From Fratercula arctica (taxonomy: Eukaryota; Chordata; Aves; Charadriiformes; Alcidae): a stretch of 64,000 bases of DNA. Positions within the stretch are counted from its first letter, which is position 1, and every line of letters begins with the position of its first letter. The position numbers and the translations under genes were made by a program. The notes beneath the pieces were generated by a model, which had not been told where the DNA came from, did not search any database, and saw nothing but the letters and a program-made list of their open reading frames with translations. The stretch is taken from positions 78,626,159-78,690,158 of the forward strand of contig CANTUZ010000004.1 in assembly GCA_947846985.1 (NCBI GenBank). Reading direction: 5' to 3'. This document shows, one piece after another, positions 25,304 through 36,134 of the stretch.

Positions 25304-28300
25304 GTTCCAATATTCCATATGGGTTGAGACGACACACGGTGGGATGGCCACCTGTCCGCCCTCTGCAGTTCTGCCAAAGAGTCCCGATGGCACGTCCTGG
25401 AGCTAACCCTTCTCGCTTTCCTTCCCCTCGGAGGAAGCAGAAGCTTCAGCCAGCAGAAGTCTCGGGAACTGGAGCAGACAGGGACTGGAGTGGAGAACCA
25501 CCATGCCTGCGACCCTACAGATTCCTGCGAAGCGGCCCTGCAGTCAGCTAACGAAGGGAAAGCGACGCTGCTCTCGTTAGAGTGCTGCAATGGAAACACG
25601 ATGAACAGATTTCTCTACAGGGGATTATTTAAGGCTTTTGCAGAAACGCTTCCTATTGAACAGACAATGCTGAAATATGCCTGTTTTCTGAAAGTGCGTC
25701 TGCTTAGCCATGGAACTTATATTCAACAGGAGACCATTACGCTGTCATAACATTCGATTCCACTTACATTACCTCTTAATTAACACTGGAACATTTAGCA
25801 GCTATTAGAAGAGACATTCTCAAGGGTTCTAGATTCCAGCGGAGCTCCCAGGCAGGCTGCCTTTAGGTACTACGCTGCAACAGTTTACGAGTAGAGATGC
25901 AATTTGAATTAACAAAACTAACGTCATCTTTGGCTCCTTCATGTTTCCAGATCCTGCTGATCTTTCTACGTGCCACAGTTAAAACCCTTCCCGAGCTTTA
26001 AAAGCATCTTTGCAAATTCTTTCTTACCGTATAACAGATGTACTGTTTGGGGCACAAGGTACTAGAGAAATGAAATCTTTAAAGCAATTTGCAAAGCAGA
26101 TAGTTATCTCTCTTCCTAAGTTTATTAAATAAAAGACTGGTTTTCACACATGAAGCATATATAGGCACATATTTAGGCATGTATCAGTGCAGGTGTGTGT
26201 GCTAAACCAAGATCAGTCATTCCTGACAAAGTGTTAGTCATCAAAAAAAACCACAAACCCTAGTCCTAGAGTCTCCGTCATTAAATTGCTAAATTCATAG
26301 TCCAGAAGTAACGGGTCCACATGTAAAACTTAGTTCTTTTATGGACCTGAGTGAAAGAACGCAATTTCAGAAGTACGAAGGTGTTCGTAACGTAACAGAG
26401 CTGCAAGTCAAGTCTTGTATGAAATTATCTTTATTGCACAAATAAAAGTGTAATTTAATGCTTTAGTCATTCTGATAATTTGCAGACCATGACTCTGCTA
26501 AGCCTATAGAATTTATTAGTTGATAACTTCAATTGCTATCTTTAACACTGGAAAACGCTATTATAGCGTTAAAAAAAAAGTCAACATCTATGAATCCAGT
26601 GTATTGTTTTAAAAAGCGTAAGTATTGGCTTCCAGAAGTCTGACTGCAGTATCTATCACAGGTTATGATTAGCATTTTATTAGCTAGACTAGAAATATTC
26701 TGATGCTGAACTTCACAGCCCGCTCACTCCAAGGCATTAACAAATATTTTGCGTCTCTGTTTCTTAAATATTTGTTTTACCTGCAATGATTTGTCATGTA
26801 TGCTGTAGCTCCAAAGGCAGCCACAGGGTATTTTGCTCTTAGGAGAGAGGCATGTGCCCAGGAGTTGACGTTCCCTCATTTAACAAGCAATGTGAATATG
26901 ATAATTACAGGATTTAAGAAATCCCTCCCCACCCCCATATTAAAATTGCATTTTCCAAGATCAGATTTTTATGGGTTTATCCATACTGAGCTGTGAGTTT
27001 CATAAATACAACAATTTCTCGGTAGAGCAGGTGTAAAACATTGGCGTGTATCTTTCGGAAGTGTCCGAAGAGCAGAGGGGTACTTTCAACCTGGCAAGGA
27101 CATGACGTTTAAGATCAGCATCGCAAATGTCAGGGTGAAAGAAAGGCTTCAGGTGGTACAATTCAGAAGCCATACAGAAGAATGTGCTTAATAACGCTGG
27201 GGAATCTTCTTGCCTAGATTTACCGATAAAGAGTTGGGAAAAATCAGGGGGAAAAAGCATGTAAATGTTGTAGAAGAAAGGTACCTGTGCTTCATTAGGA
27301 GGATTTTTCAAGCAGAGTTCATTATCTCCTAAAACTTCCACTGTCATAATTTTAATAAAATATATGGAAAATAGACAAACACAGCTCCCCAGAACAGCTT
27401 TATACAACCCAGTATGTCATGGAAAGCCTTTTTAAATCATCCTGTTATTCGGGGGTGGTGGGTTTTTCCCTCTAAAAAGCCCCTCTTCAGTATTTTCTCC
27501 CACTCCATGTTTTATCAAAGACACTCCATAAATCCAGATGTCAAGACATCAGTGTTTTGGAAATCTTTGCTAACACATTCAGCTCTCTATTTATCAGCTG
27601 TGGGGAAAGTCATACTTTTGTTTTGGAGGCAATCCAATCTGAACATCAAACCCCGTCTTCACGCGAGCTTCACGTTTTTACACGAACGGAGGAAGAAAGA
27701 AAAGCTCCATTATTCTGATTTTTAGAAGCCCTCACTCGGGAAGGCAGAGGATGGAATTCAGGTTCAGAAGTCGGCAGCAACGCTCACCAGAAATGCTGGA
27801 ATACTTCGGCAGGCAAGAATAAAGGAAGTGTTCGAGAAATGTATCTCTAATAGCGCAAAGAGCAAGGCTGGGGTCCGACACAAAAAGATTCCTAAATGAC
27901 AACTGTAGCATCCGACTCAAGAAGAAAATAGATCGGTTTTACGATTGTGAATATAACTTTTGTGAAGCTCAGCATTTTCCCTGACTTGGGAGACACGCAC
28001 CCCGAGCCCCTCCGGTATTTACACCAGCACTGCAAGACTTTATTTCTCTATTTTTTTTTACCTCAAGGGAAGATAAAACCATGTTGATGAGAAAATTTAA
28101 GATTGACTGAATAAAGCATAGGTACATAAGAGCCCATTTACAATTTTAATTACGTGTTCTTAAAATAGAATACCCTGCCTAATTCATTAAATTTAATCTC
28201 TTATTTAATTCCATTTCTGGCATTTTTCTTAAGTGTATGTCTTTATGAAGACGGTGGGGAATATTTTCTCTGGGGAAAAAATATACAGCAAGCGTAAGAT

Positions 28301-28729
28301 TGCATTGTGATGCTTCTTGTTACGCCAACTGTATTACACATTACACTGAGAAAACTTTCAAAGGAAAATGCAACAAGTTTATGCAGTTACTCTAGGAGTT
28401 TCTCAGAGAACATTTTCAAGTTATGCAAGAAATACGAGAGATGTGGAGAACAAAGTTTAGAAAATGAAGTTCAACCGTGCAGAAGTTGATTGATTTATCA
28501 CTTTGTTATCGAAGTACAGTGTTTAAATTGGTGTGTTATTACTACCAAAAAAAATACTGCCTTAGCTGTTTGGTTTCTAAAGGATGAGGAGTGTTGTTAC
28601 AACATCCCTGATCCAGTCTTCCCGATATTAAACAGTAACTATTTCCAATCGGTGTAAGTGGCATAAAGTGACAAAAAACTCAAGTAGTGAGTGAGTGACA
28701 CAAAAACCCAAGTTCAATTACGGATTCAG
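25304..28729. other. Unique DNA without a recognised gene
   Basis: I can identify no gene. The block from 25,330 to 25,600 is GC-richer than its flanks and carries an open plus-strand frame, but no domain. A palindromic heptamer pair (AACGCTA...TAGCGTT) lies at about 26,554-26,570. The rest is AT-rich. Confidence 0.5.
27000..27407 (-). other. 135-codon open frame, unidentified, probably chance
   Basis: This is the longest ATG-started frame outside repeats and the CpG island. The predicted protein has a hydrophobic start (VLGSCVCLFSIYFIKIMTV) that could be a signal or membrane segment, then a cysteine-containing body with no family I recognise. I see no promoter, Kozak-quality start or flanking splice signal, and frames of this length are expected occasionally in 64 kb. 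It is listed because of its length and because its composition is not simple sequence. Confidence 0.12.
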
Positions 28730-29195
28730 TCAAATGATGTCAGTAAAAGCTGGGAGAAGATTTCGCTGGACAATCGGTAAAATTTTTGCCTCCCCTTCGA
28801 TTTGCCTTCATGCAAATTTCAAAGGTTTTTTTTAGCGAGATTTACCTATCGAAGGGAAAATGAGGCGCATTCTCTTAGCTGCCGCTCGAACACCGTGCAA
28901 AGCCTGTCCCAGTGCTGCTGGCCAAGCTACCAACTTAATTACCACAGCCCTTTCGGAAGTGTTACCATCGCTGCAATATAATTATTAAATATTCCAACAC
29001 CCTATTCAGTTCTCTGGAAGAGTGGAGCTTACTGTTTTAAGAAAGCCTGCCTATTTAAATGTCATTAACTATCCAATTAGTACAGTCTGCTCCTTGCTAG
29101 CTGCGGAGTACCGGGATAATCTTTTAATTGTTAACCGCTATTGAATAATTTTAGCAATTACGCTTTTATACATTCTGCGATAATTAAGACAGACT
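28730..29195. promoter_or_regulatory. AT-rich transcription-factor-site cluster beside the CpG island
   Basis: This flank contains a consensus octamer ATGCAAAT (28,810-28,817, POU-type), TGATGTCA (28,735-28,742, ATF/CRE-like) and at least six homeodomain cores of TAATTA, CAATTA or TAATTG type between about 28,930 and 29,190. A perfect 9-bp inverted repeat (CCCTTCGAT, 28,793-28,801; ATCGAAGGG, 28,848-28,856) brackets the octamer. Such sites are common in AT-rich DNA. The abrupt switch into the CpG island is what makes an upstream enhancer or promoter flank plausible. Confidence 0.35.
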
Positions 29196-30013
29196 ACCCT
29201 TGGAATCTCAGCCTTCTCCCGGTGCGCGGTGACAACCAGACAGACAACCGCCGGCAGGAAAACAACAGCGTGGCGATGCTCACCCCGGGAACACGCCGCC
29301 TCCGCCCGCCTCCCGCAGCCCCGCCAGGATGCGCGCAGGGATGCGCGCAGGGGACGAGTCCCGCTCACCGCATCCCGCTTGGGGACCGGCCGCCGGCGGG
29401 GACACCGCGGGGCTGCGCTCCCAACCCTGCGCAACCCGGGGGTGGGGAGGGAATACCCGCATCCCGCCGGGCGCCCGCGCAGCCCCCTCCCACCTGCCCC
29501 GCGCATCTTCCGCGCAACCGGGCGAAAAGACCCCATCCGCCCCTCGGGCGAGCCGTGCAAGTTTCTCTCCTCCTTAGGAGGAGGCGCTCGCCAGCGCGGC
29601 ACCGGCGCATCCTCGGAGGTGGCGGAAACAAAGCGAATCTACCTCAAAGGGCAGCGGGGCGCCCGCCGCCCCCCCCTCCGCAGGACGCTGCCTGTTGCGC
29701 GGGTTCCCTCCGGGGCAAACCCCACCCCCCACCCCCCCAAAAACTTCGCGCTACCTCCGCGCTGCCAACTCGGGCTGCGAGCCCCCGCTCTCCGATGAGG
29801 GCTGCCCTGCGCGCTGCAGAGCCGGGACCCCCTCCTCATCCTCCTCATCCTCCTCATCCTCCTCCCCTCCCGGCTTCCCTCTGCGCCAAACCAATTAACC
29901 CCCAGCGCTCTCCCTCCCGCCGAAGGGGCGCGGGAGGCAAAGTTTGATGAACGAGCGGCTCCCGCGGCGACGGGAGCGGTGTCACCCCGGGCAGAAGTGG
30001 GGGGAAAGAGGCA

Positions 30014-30027
30014 CTCACCTGTCCGTT
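30014..30027 (-). promoter_or_regulatory. Candidate 5' splice site, copy 1 of a 14-bp motif
   Basis: The minus strand reads AACGGACAG/GTGAGTG, an excellent donor consensus. A minus-strand frame from an ATG at 30,310 is open up to it (97 codons plus one base). The same 14 bases recur at 31,077-31,090. No acceptor partner is identified. Confidence 0.3.
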
Positions 30028-30230
30028 GCCCCCTCCCCACCTCCCCCCCGGCAGGAGGGGAAGGCGGGCGGGCGAGAGAGGCAGCCCCCGACGCTCCTCT
30101 CCCGTCCTTCGGCCCCGGCGGCGGGGAGGATGGCGAGCGGAAGGGCCGCCCCGAGTGGCCCCGGGCAGGGCAGGGCAGGCAACCCCCCCCTTCGGCCGGG
30201 CGGGGGACGATGGGGCGGTCGCCGCCGGCG

Positions 30231-30236
30231 GTAAGC
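30231..30236 (+). promoter_or_regulatory. Candidate plus-strand 5' splice site
   Basis: GGCG/GTAAGC fits the donor consensus moderately well. Two upstream ATGs reach it: 30,130 (starts MASGRAAPSG) and 30,210 (MGRSPPA). Neither encodes a recognised protein start, so this is only a pointer to a possible plus-strand first exon. Confidence 0.2.
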
Positions 30237-30380
30237 AACACGTTTCGGCTCTGAACTTTGCAGCTCCAGTCACAAACAAACAAATCGAGCCCAGGAAGGA
30301 CCTCTCCCATCCGATCCCAGCCTGCTCGGCAGCCGCTGCCGCTCTTATTGGTGCGGAGGTTATTTATTTATTTGATTTCT

Positions 30381-30409
30381 CCCCCCCCCCCCCCCCCCCC
30401 CCCCCCCCC
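30381..30409 (+). repeat. 29-nt poly-C run inside the CpG island
   Basis: An uninterrupted C-run, followed by a C/T-rich stretch and a short CA repeat. It could form an i-motif (C strand) or G-quadruplex (G strand). The exact length is the sort of detail that sequencing gets wrong. Confidence 0.9.
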
Positions 30410-31076
30410 GCCTCCCCTTCCATATACACACACACATACACTCCCCCCCGCTTTTCCCTGTCCCTTTCCCTTCCCTTCCCCGTCCCTCCCCCCCCCTCCC
30501 CGCACGCCCGGCCAGCCCCGCTCCCTCCGCGCCGCGCAGCCCCGGCCGCGGATGCTGCTGCGGCCGGCGGCAGCGCCGGGATGCCGGGCGAGGGGCGGGC
30601 GCGCCGCGGGGAGGCGGGCGCGGAGGCGGGCGGAGGGCCGGGGAGAGAGGAGAGAGAGAGAAAGGGAGAGGGGAGAGCGGAGGGGAGCGGGCGGGAGATG
30701 CTCCCCCTTCCAGCGGGGAGGGCGATCCCCCGCCCGGCCGCGGCGGGGTCGGGGCAGGGGGATGCTCGGGGAGGGAGCGGGCTCCGCCGCTCGCCCCGTG
30801 GCGTGTCGGTGCCTCTCTCTCTCTCTCTGTGTCTTTACCTACGTGTGTCGGCGGTAACGTCGCAGGGAGCTTGTTTTCAAGGAGAGCCCAGCCGCAGTGT
30901 ACTTTGTGTGCGTGGCTTTTACCGCTTTGCTGTAGCTCCTGCGTGAGCAGCGCGGAGCGAGCTGTGCTCAGCCTCCGGCTCGCCGGCTGCCCAGCCTTTC
31001 CTTGCTGCTTTTATTGCCCTTCTCCTTCCCCTCCCCGTCCCCCAAATCCGCATGCAAGGCGAGGAAGACGGTAGGT

Positions 31077-31090
31077 CTCACCTGTCCGTT
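31077..31090 (-). promoter_or_regulatory. Candidate 5' splice site, copy 2 of a 14-bp motif
   Basis: The minus strand reads AACGGACAG/GTGAGACC, identical in its first 14 bases to the site at 30,014-30,027. It would end a minus-strand exon lying above 31,090, at the edge of the island. No coding sequence is recognised there, so a 5'-UTR exon would be the simplest reading. Confidence 0.3.
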
Positions 31091-32346
31091 CCTTAGGGCC
31101 ACCACCAGGGTGATGGCAAGGGAAGGGAACACAAGTTAAAAGCTGCGGAGGTGAGACTGCAGGAAGGATTCCCTTCGCTGCTCCTGCAGCATCCGTCCTC
31201 GCTCAGCCTCAGCGCAGCTGCCGGGGGGGGGGGGGAACAAAAAAAAAAAAAACAACACACCAAATCAACCCGTTTCTGTCCCACAGTGCTTGGTTTTATC
31301 CCGCCGTACACACACGTGACAGGCGCAATATTGACATTCCTGTCTTCTCTCCCATCCCTCCCCCTTTAGAGATTAGGGCTCAAATCAGATGTCCCAGTGG
31401 TCGAAGGCAGAAGTGTAAAATCTGGGAAGTTGGTACAAACTCTTCCAGATATTCGGGGGGGGGGGGGGGGGGGGTGTGTTATTTGTTTGGTTGGTTTTCC
31501 TGGACGAAATTTCCACCCATCTCCCCTGGCACTAAATAGACGTTCTGGACATTCTGTTTCACTTCCAAGGGAAAAAAAAAAAAAAAAAAAAATACAGCAC
31601 TACGATAATCAAACAAGGAAATCAGAAATGTGCTTAGAGAATAAACAGTTATTCAAGAATATTACTAGGCAATAAAGCATAAATTATATCCCTGTTCCCC
31701 TCCAGGTGACAAGACATAGAGATGTAAAGATTGTTTTTATCCTAAGTCGGTCAATGAATTTATGTAGATTTGTCATTTCAAACAGAGGGTACAAATCTTT
31801 CTTTGTGCAGCAACTCTGTAATTCTGCCTGTGTCAACTGAAGACAATAAACTAGAAAGATTAATGTACATTTTGTCTTCAGTAGTAAATCCTATTGTCAA
31901 ATGGGGAGAACTTTTTATTCAAAGAATCGGATCAATAGTTGACTTTGTTTTGAAGCATGTATTTAAGAAGCTACTTAAAAAGAATGAAGTTCATGCTCTT
32001 AACAGCCTTAAAGAAATCTCTCAAAGGCAATTATTCTGTTTGCCAGTCTAGCGGTCACTGCCATGTAGCAACAAAAAGCATGAAAGCTAGATGTGGAAAT
32101 CCCTTTGGGCTCAGGCAGTGCTTTCTCAATGGAACAAGTAGGAAATCAAAAGTGAAATGCATTTAAAAAAAAAAATAAAATATCTATTTGAATGGTTTAC
32201 ACAGCTTGCTTCGAATAGGTGAAGCTCCATCTCTAAGCAGGAAGCTTCAAGGTCAATGAAACACAAATGGCGGTTGCCTTCCACGCCTGAAAGAGGGCCA
32301 CCAACTGTAGGTAACGTTCAGGGAGCAATAGGGGAGAGTGAGATGA
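31091..32346. other. Island shoulder with homopolymer runs, no gene recognised
   Basis: The sequence contains G13 followed by an A-run (31,223-31,254), G20 (31,455-31,474) and an A-run (31,571-31,591). Past 31.6 kb it becomes AT-rich unique sequence. I see no exon with paired splice signals. Confidence 0.55.
31455..31474 (+). repeat. 20-nt poly-G run
   Basis: An uninterrupted G-run, with G-quadruplex potential. Together with the nearby G13 and the C29 it makes three long G/C homopolymers within 1.1 kb. Confidence 0.9.
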
Positions 32347-32573
32347 GATCTGAGGAAGAAATTCTTGGCTGTGAGGGGGGTGAGCCCCTGGCCCAGGTTG
32401 CCCAGAGAAGCTGTGGCTGCCCCATCCCTGGAGGGGTTCAAGGCCAGGCTGGACGGGGCTTGGAGCAACCTGGTCTGGTGGGAGGTGTCCCTGCCCAGGG
32501 CAGGGGGTTGGAATGAGATGATCTTTAAGGTCCCTTCCAACCCAAACCATTCTGTGATTCTATGATTCTATGA
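32347..32573 (+). mobile_element. CR1 LINE 3' end, young-looking copy
   Basis: Homology starts at about GAGGAAGAAATTCTTGGCTG and ends with GGTCCCTTCCAACCCAAACC and three tail octamers (TTCTGTGA, TTCTATGA, TTCTATGA). It is almost the same as the 8,845 copy over its full length and is 5'-truncated. It encodes only the last residues of ORF2 out of context. Confidence 0.95.
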
Positions 32574-34704
32574 CTTAAAAAGTTGACTGTCCGGCTGTTA
32601 TTTTAATCTGTAAAGTCTCAGTGTTCAGCAAGTATTTGTTCAGAAGAGCGCAGAGTGCCTTCCACTGGAAAAAACTACTGTATTTTCAAAATAACCCTCG
32701 TGAAGATATTATTGTATAATGATGGGCCTATAACAGCCCTTGTCAAAGGCAGTGAAAAGACCCTCAGTGATTTCAGCGGAATTCAGTTTGACACTTATAC
32801 TGCAACACACTGTTTGAAATTTCAACTGTTTCACAGATCTTAAAAAGCAATTTATCTACGAGTGAACCGAAATTCTCCCATTTTTGTATGGATTCTAAGA
32901 AAAGGAAGCGCTTTCTAAAGCCAGCAAAGCCCCTGCCAAGGCTGATCATATACCGGCATTTTATATCTGCTTCCATCAAAATGAATTCCGTAGGCGGATG
33001 GATCCACCTCAACAGGTCTTTGACTGGACTAACTCAGGCTAATAATGAATTTAGTGGATACTTAATATATTGACTGTTCACCTGAGTTACGCAAGCAGAA
33101 TATTATTCCATGTTCTGGAGTCATAGCTGAGAAATATAAAAGAAGGCTAGGAATAAATAGCTAAAATTAAGGAAACCGGTGAGAGAAAAAAAAAAAAAAA
33201 AGGCATAAAAACAGGAAGGGAAAAGAAAAAGAAAGCAAAGCTGTGTTTTCTCAAATTTCATCTTGTGTTGTTTACTTGCCTTCATTTGGCTTCTTTCATC
33301 ATTTAAATCCCTGTGATCTCACACTTGGCATTTTGGGTCTTTAAAGTGTTTCAAAATTGAGATTGCTAAATAAAAAAAAAAATAAAATAATGCAGCCCCC
33401 GCTGCCGCCCGCCAACACGGCTACAGCCTTAAAACTTGCTTTCTTTATTCTAATATAATGGCCTGTTTTCTGTACGGACTCTTAAAATCGTACTTCTAAG
33501 GGCTTAAAGAGCTGCTGATATTACAGGTAGCTGCTGATACACGTCCTGTGCGGCGTGCGGTACTTCAGAAACGCATCTAACGATCTCAGCGTAAGCATTA
33601 ATCGTATATGTTAATAGCTTCAAATATTCAAATCAGACAAATCTGAGCGAGTTCTGGGCGAATGTCAATGGAGGCGGCTCATCAGTGAGAAGTTTCTCCC
33701 AAGCAAACACCGGTTTCCATTTTATCCGCGCAACAGGCTTTTTTTACCAAAAAAAAAAAAAAAAAAAAGAAAAAAAGAAAAAAAGGCGGATTTCCCTGCC
33801 ACAGCTGAAGAGGCAAGTTTCCACTCCTTTTTCAATTTCTTTTCTGGTAGCTGAAATGCTTTTGATCACAATTTATAAATATGTCAGGCAAAGCTGTGAG
33901 TAAACTGGCAAGAATATATGGGACAGTTTGAGCTTTAAAATTGTGTCAAAAATCGTCTGCTGGCATGTGTTGTAAAGAAGCAAGAATTCTCCACGAGTGC
34001 ATGCTAAATTTATGAGTGAGTAACATTTAATGTATTATGAAATCTTACCCAATTATTGCAGTCTTACAAAGATTTGATGAATAGGTTTTTCAGCTAGCCA
34101 GGATTTGGAATATTTTACTCCTGTGAGCGTTCCAAAGGCAAGGAAAGGTAGGAATTCTCCCTTTTTCAGACCCAATAAGGAAAGCGTTGCATTTACCTTT
34201 GCCTGTCCAAGGGCTAGTAGAGAATTCAGTCTTTGGCCTGTTCTCCAGCTTCTGTAAACAGAGGAGAATATACATAACTGGTTAGGAAAAGTCTGCTAAT
34301 ATTGCATATTTGTGCATATAATGTTGCACATTAATGTTGCATATCAGAAGAATTGCAGGTCACTAAACAGATCTGGAAGAGGGAAAAACCATCACAAAGA
34401 CTGGAAAAGAGAAAGAAAATCTGTAGCCTTTTAAGAAAATGTTGATGCTCTCAGGCTGCTGTGTTGGAGGAAGAGGATTTTCTTCCCTGTAAATTAAGGC
34501 TTTATAAGTACATTTGAATAGTAAGTTCTGCGTCTCACCACCACTTACTTTTCCTGTTTGGTTAGGGGAAGGTGGTTTCTTCTAAGGAAACATAACCACA
34601 GGCGAGGCCGGTGGCTTCCAGAAAAAGGAGAAAAAGCAGCTTCCTTTGGTGGTGGGAGTTGTTTGCAGTCCGTTTCTATTTTGGTAGCTAAGAAGATCCG
34701 CATC
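32574..34704. other. Unique AT-rich DNA
   Basis: I recognise no gene. A-runs lie near 33,187-33,200 and 33,750-33,779. Around 32,762-32,800 a GATTTCAGCGGAATT block resembles the same very old amniote repeat class suspected near 8.6 and 54.1 kb. Confidence 0.55.
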
Positions 34705-35057
34705 TTCTGACCTCATCGCAGTCTACACCTTCCTCAAGGGGCGCAACGGAGGGCGAGATGCTGGTCTCCCATCTCTGGTGACCAGCCACAGGACACGAGG
34801 AAATGGAATGAAGCTGCGTCAGGGGAAGTTCAGGTTGGACATGAAGAAAAGGTTCATCACCAAGAGGGTGGATGGTCCTTGGAACAGGCTCCCCAGGGAA
34901 GCGGTCATGGCACCAAACCTCTCAGAGGTCAAGGAGCATCCGGTCAACGCTCTTAGTCATGTGGTTTAGTTCTAGGCAGTCGTGTGAGGAGCAGGGAGTT
35001 GGACTTGATGGTCCTTATGGGTCCCTTCCAACTTGAGATGTTCTGTGATTCCATGAC
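34705..35057 (+). mobile_element. CR1 LINE of a different subfamily, 3' end
   Basis: The start resembles the CR1 ORF2 tail (GACCTCATCGCAGTCTACAC). An open segment then encodes SHRTRGNGMKLRQGKFRLDM, KKRFITKRV and WNRLPREAV, the usual basic and W-N-R-L-P blocks near the CR1 ORF2 carboxy terminus. The 3' end is GGGTCCCTTCCAACTTGAGA with TTCTGTGA and TTCCATGA octamers. The sequence differs clearly from the 8.8, 32.3 and 36.0 kb copies, so it is a separate and probably older subfamily. Confidence 0.93.
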
Positions 35058-35995
35058 TCTGCCCTATGGAAGACAGGGATGTCACATGGGCTGTTACCGT
35101 TACTGTAACTCTAAAGCATTCACATACGGCCCCATGTCACCCGTGTCCCTCAGCAGCCAGGAAGACCCTCTTCAGCTCTGTCAGGTGCGTTAGTAAATTC
35201 TCATGTACATCATAAAGGGAGCTGAAAAGAGTAGTTTTTTGTGTATTTTGAAGATGTTTGAATACCTTTCACTGCAGCGGTATGCTGTAATTGTCATGAT
35301 TCTGTGGCATTTGTCCGGAGAATAGCCCCGCCCGCGTCAGAGCTGTAGAGCTGAGACAAAAATCTTCCCAAGCCACGTGTTTATGAGCGTGTTGATGGGT
35401 GGCCTCTGCTGCGAGACATGTCTGAAGTGCTGAAGCCGAAACTGATGTGGGTGGGATGGGAAATGTTCTGCTGACCGTGAGCAGTGTGCTTTTTCTGATC
35501 TGGAGTGAATCAATGCTTATAATCCTCTCTGTAATTGAAAATCTTGGGTTTCTCTCTTTTTTTTTACCTTGTTTTGTCGTGGGTTTTTTTTTTTTTTTCT
35601 CTTTTGAGACGCATTTTAATGGGAATCAAGTGTATTAAGCAATTTCTGTCACGACTTGCCTCTAATTGGGCATAATGGGCAGATATTTATACTGTGTCTT
35701 GGCAGTTGAGCCTTTTCTACCATGTATTGTCTTTTAAGAATATTTGGTACCATTAACGATCAGAATAACCGCTATCTTCTCCTGGTGGTACTTTTTGTTC
35801 AGCACTTCCTGCTGGCCGCGTAAATATGGACATAAAGATATACACCCTGTTATACAAGACACAAAGATGTCTTGCACCTGGAAAGATTACCTGATAGAAA
35901 GGTCTAAGAGAAGATGAAGATAACCTTTCTTATTCCCCGGAATAGGGAAATAACCAAAAGTGAAAGACATTTCCTATAGTTTCCAGGTTAGTCGG
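35058..35995. other. Unique DNA between two CR1 copies
   Basis: No gene is recognised. A short T-rich stretch lies near 35,560-35,600. Confidence 0.6.
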
Positions 35996-36134
35996 TGTTC
36001 AAGGCCGGGTTGGACGGGGCTTGGAGCAGCCTGGTCTGGTGGGAGGTGTCCCTGCCCAGGGCAGGGGGTTGGAACTAGATGGTCTTTAAGGTCCCTTCCA
36101 ACCCAAACCATTCTGTGATGTTATGATTCTATGA
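35996..36134 (+). mobile_element. CR1 LINE 3' end, very short young-looking copy
   Basis: It starts in TGTTCAAGGCCGGGTTGGAC, runs through GTCCCTGCCCAGGGCAGGGG and ends with GGTCCCTTCCAACCCAAACC and three tail octamers. Only about 140 bp survive, and it matches the 32,347 copy closely. Confidence 0.95.

Larger units (their letters stand above)
29222..31090. promoter_or_regulatory. CpG island, candidate promoter and first-exon region
   Basis: GC content and CpG density rise sharply at about 29,220 and fall after about 31,090, far above anything else in the window. Many GGGCGG/CCCGCC (Sp-type) boxes are present and no convincing TATA box is seen, which fits a TATA-less vertebrate promoter. Direction is not settled. 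The plus strand has ATG at 30,130 (AGGATGG context) and a donor-like GGCG/GTAAGC at 30,231. The minus strand has ATG at 30,310 and a strong donor ACAG/GTGAGTG at about 30,018, with a second donor at 31,081. The long frames here are GC-rich, low-complexity and unlike any family I know. The gene it serves cannot be identified from this window. Confidence 0.75.

Noticed and set aside
29141..29947. 268-codon plus-strand open frame in the CpG island
   Set aside because: GC-rich DNA has few stops. The product is Pro/Arg-rich low complexity with no domain and overlaps equally long frames on the other strand.
34778..34969. 63-codon frame with RTRGNGMKLRQGKF
   Set aside because: It is the ORF2 tail of the CR1 copy at 34,705-35,057.
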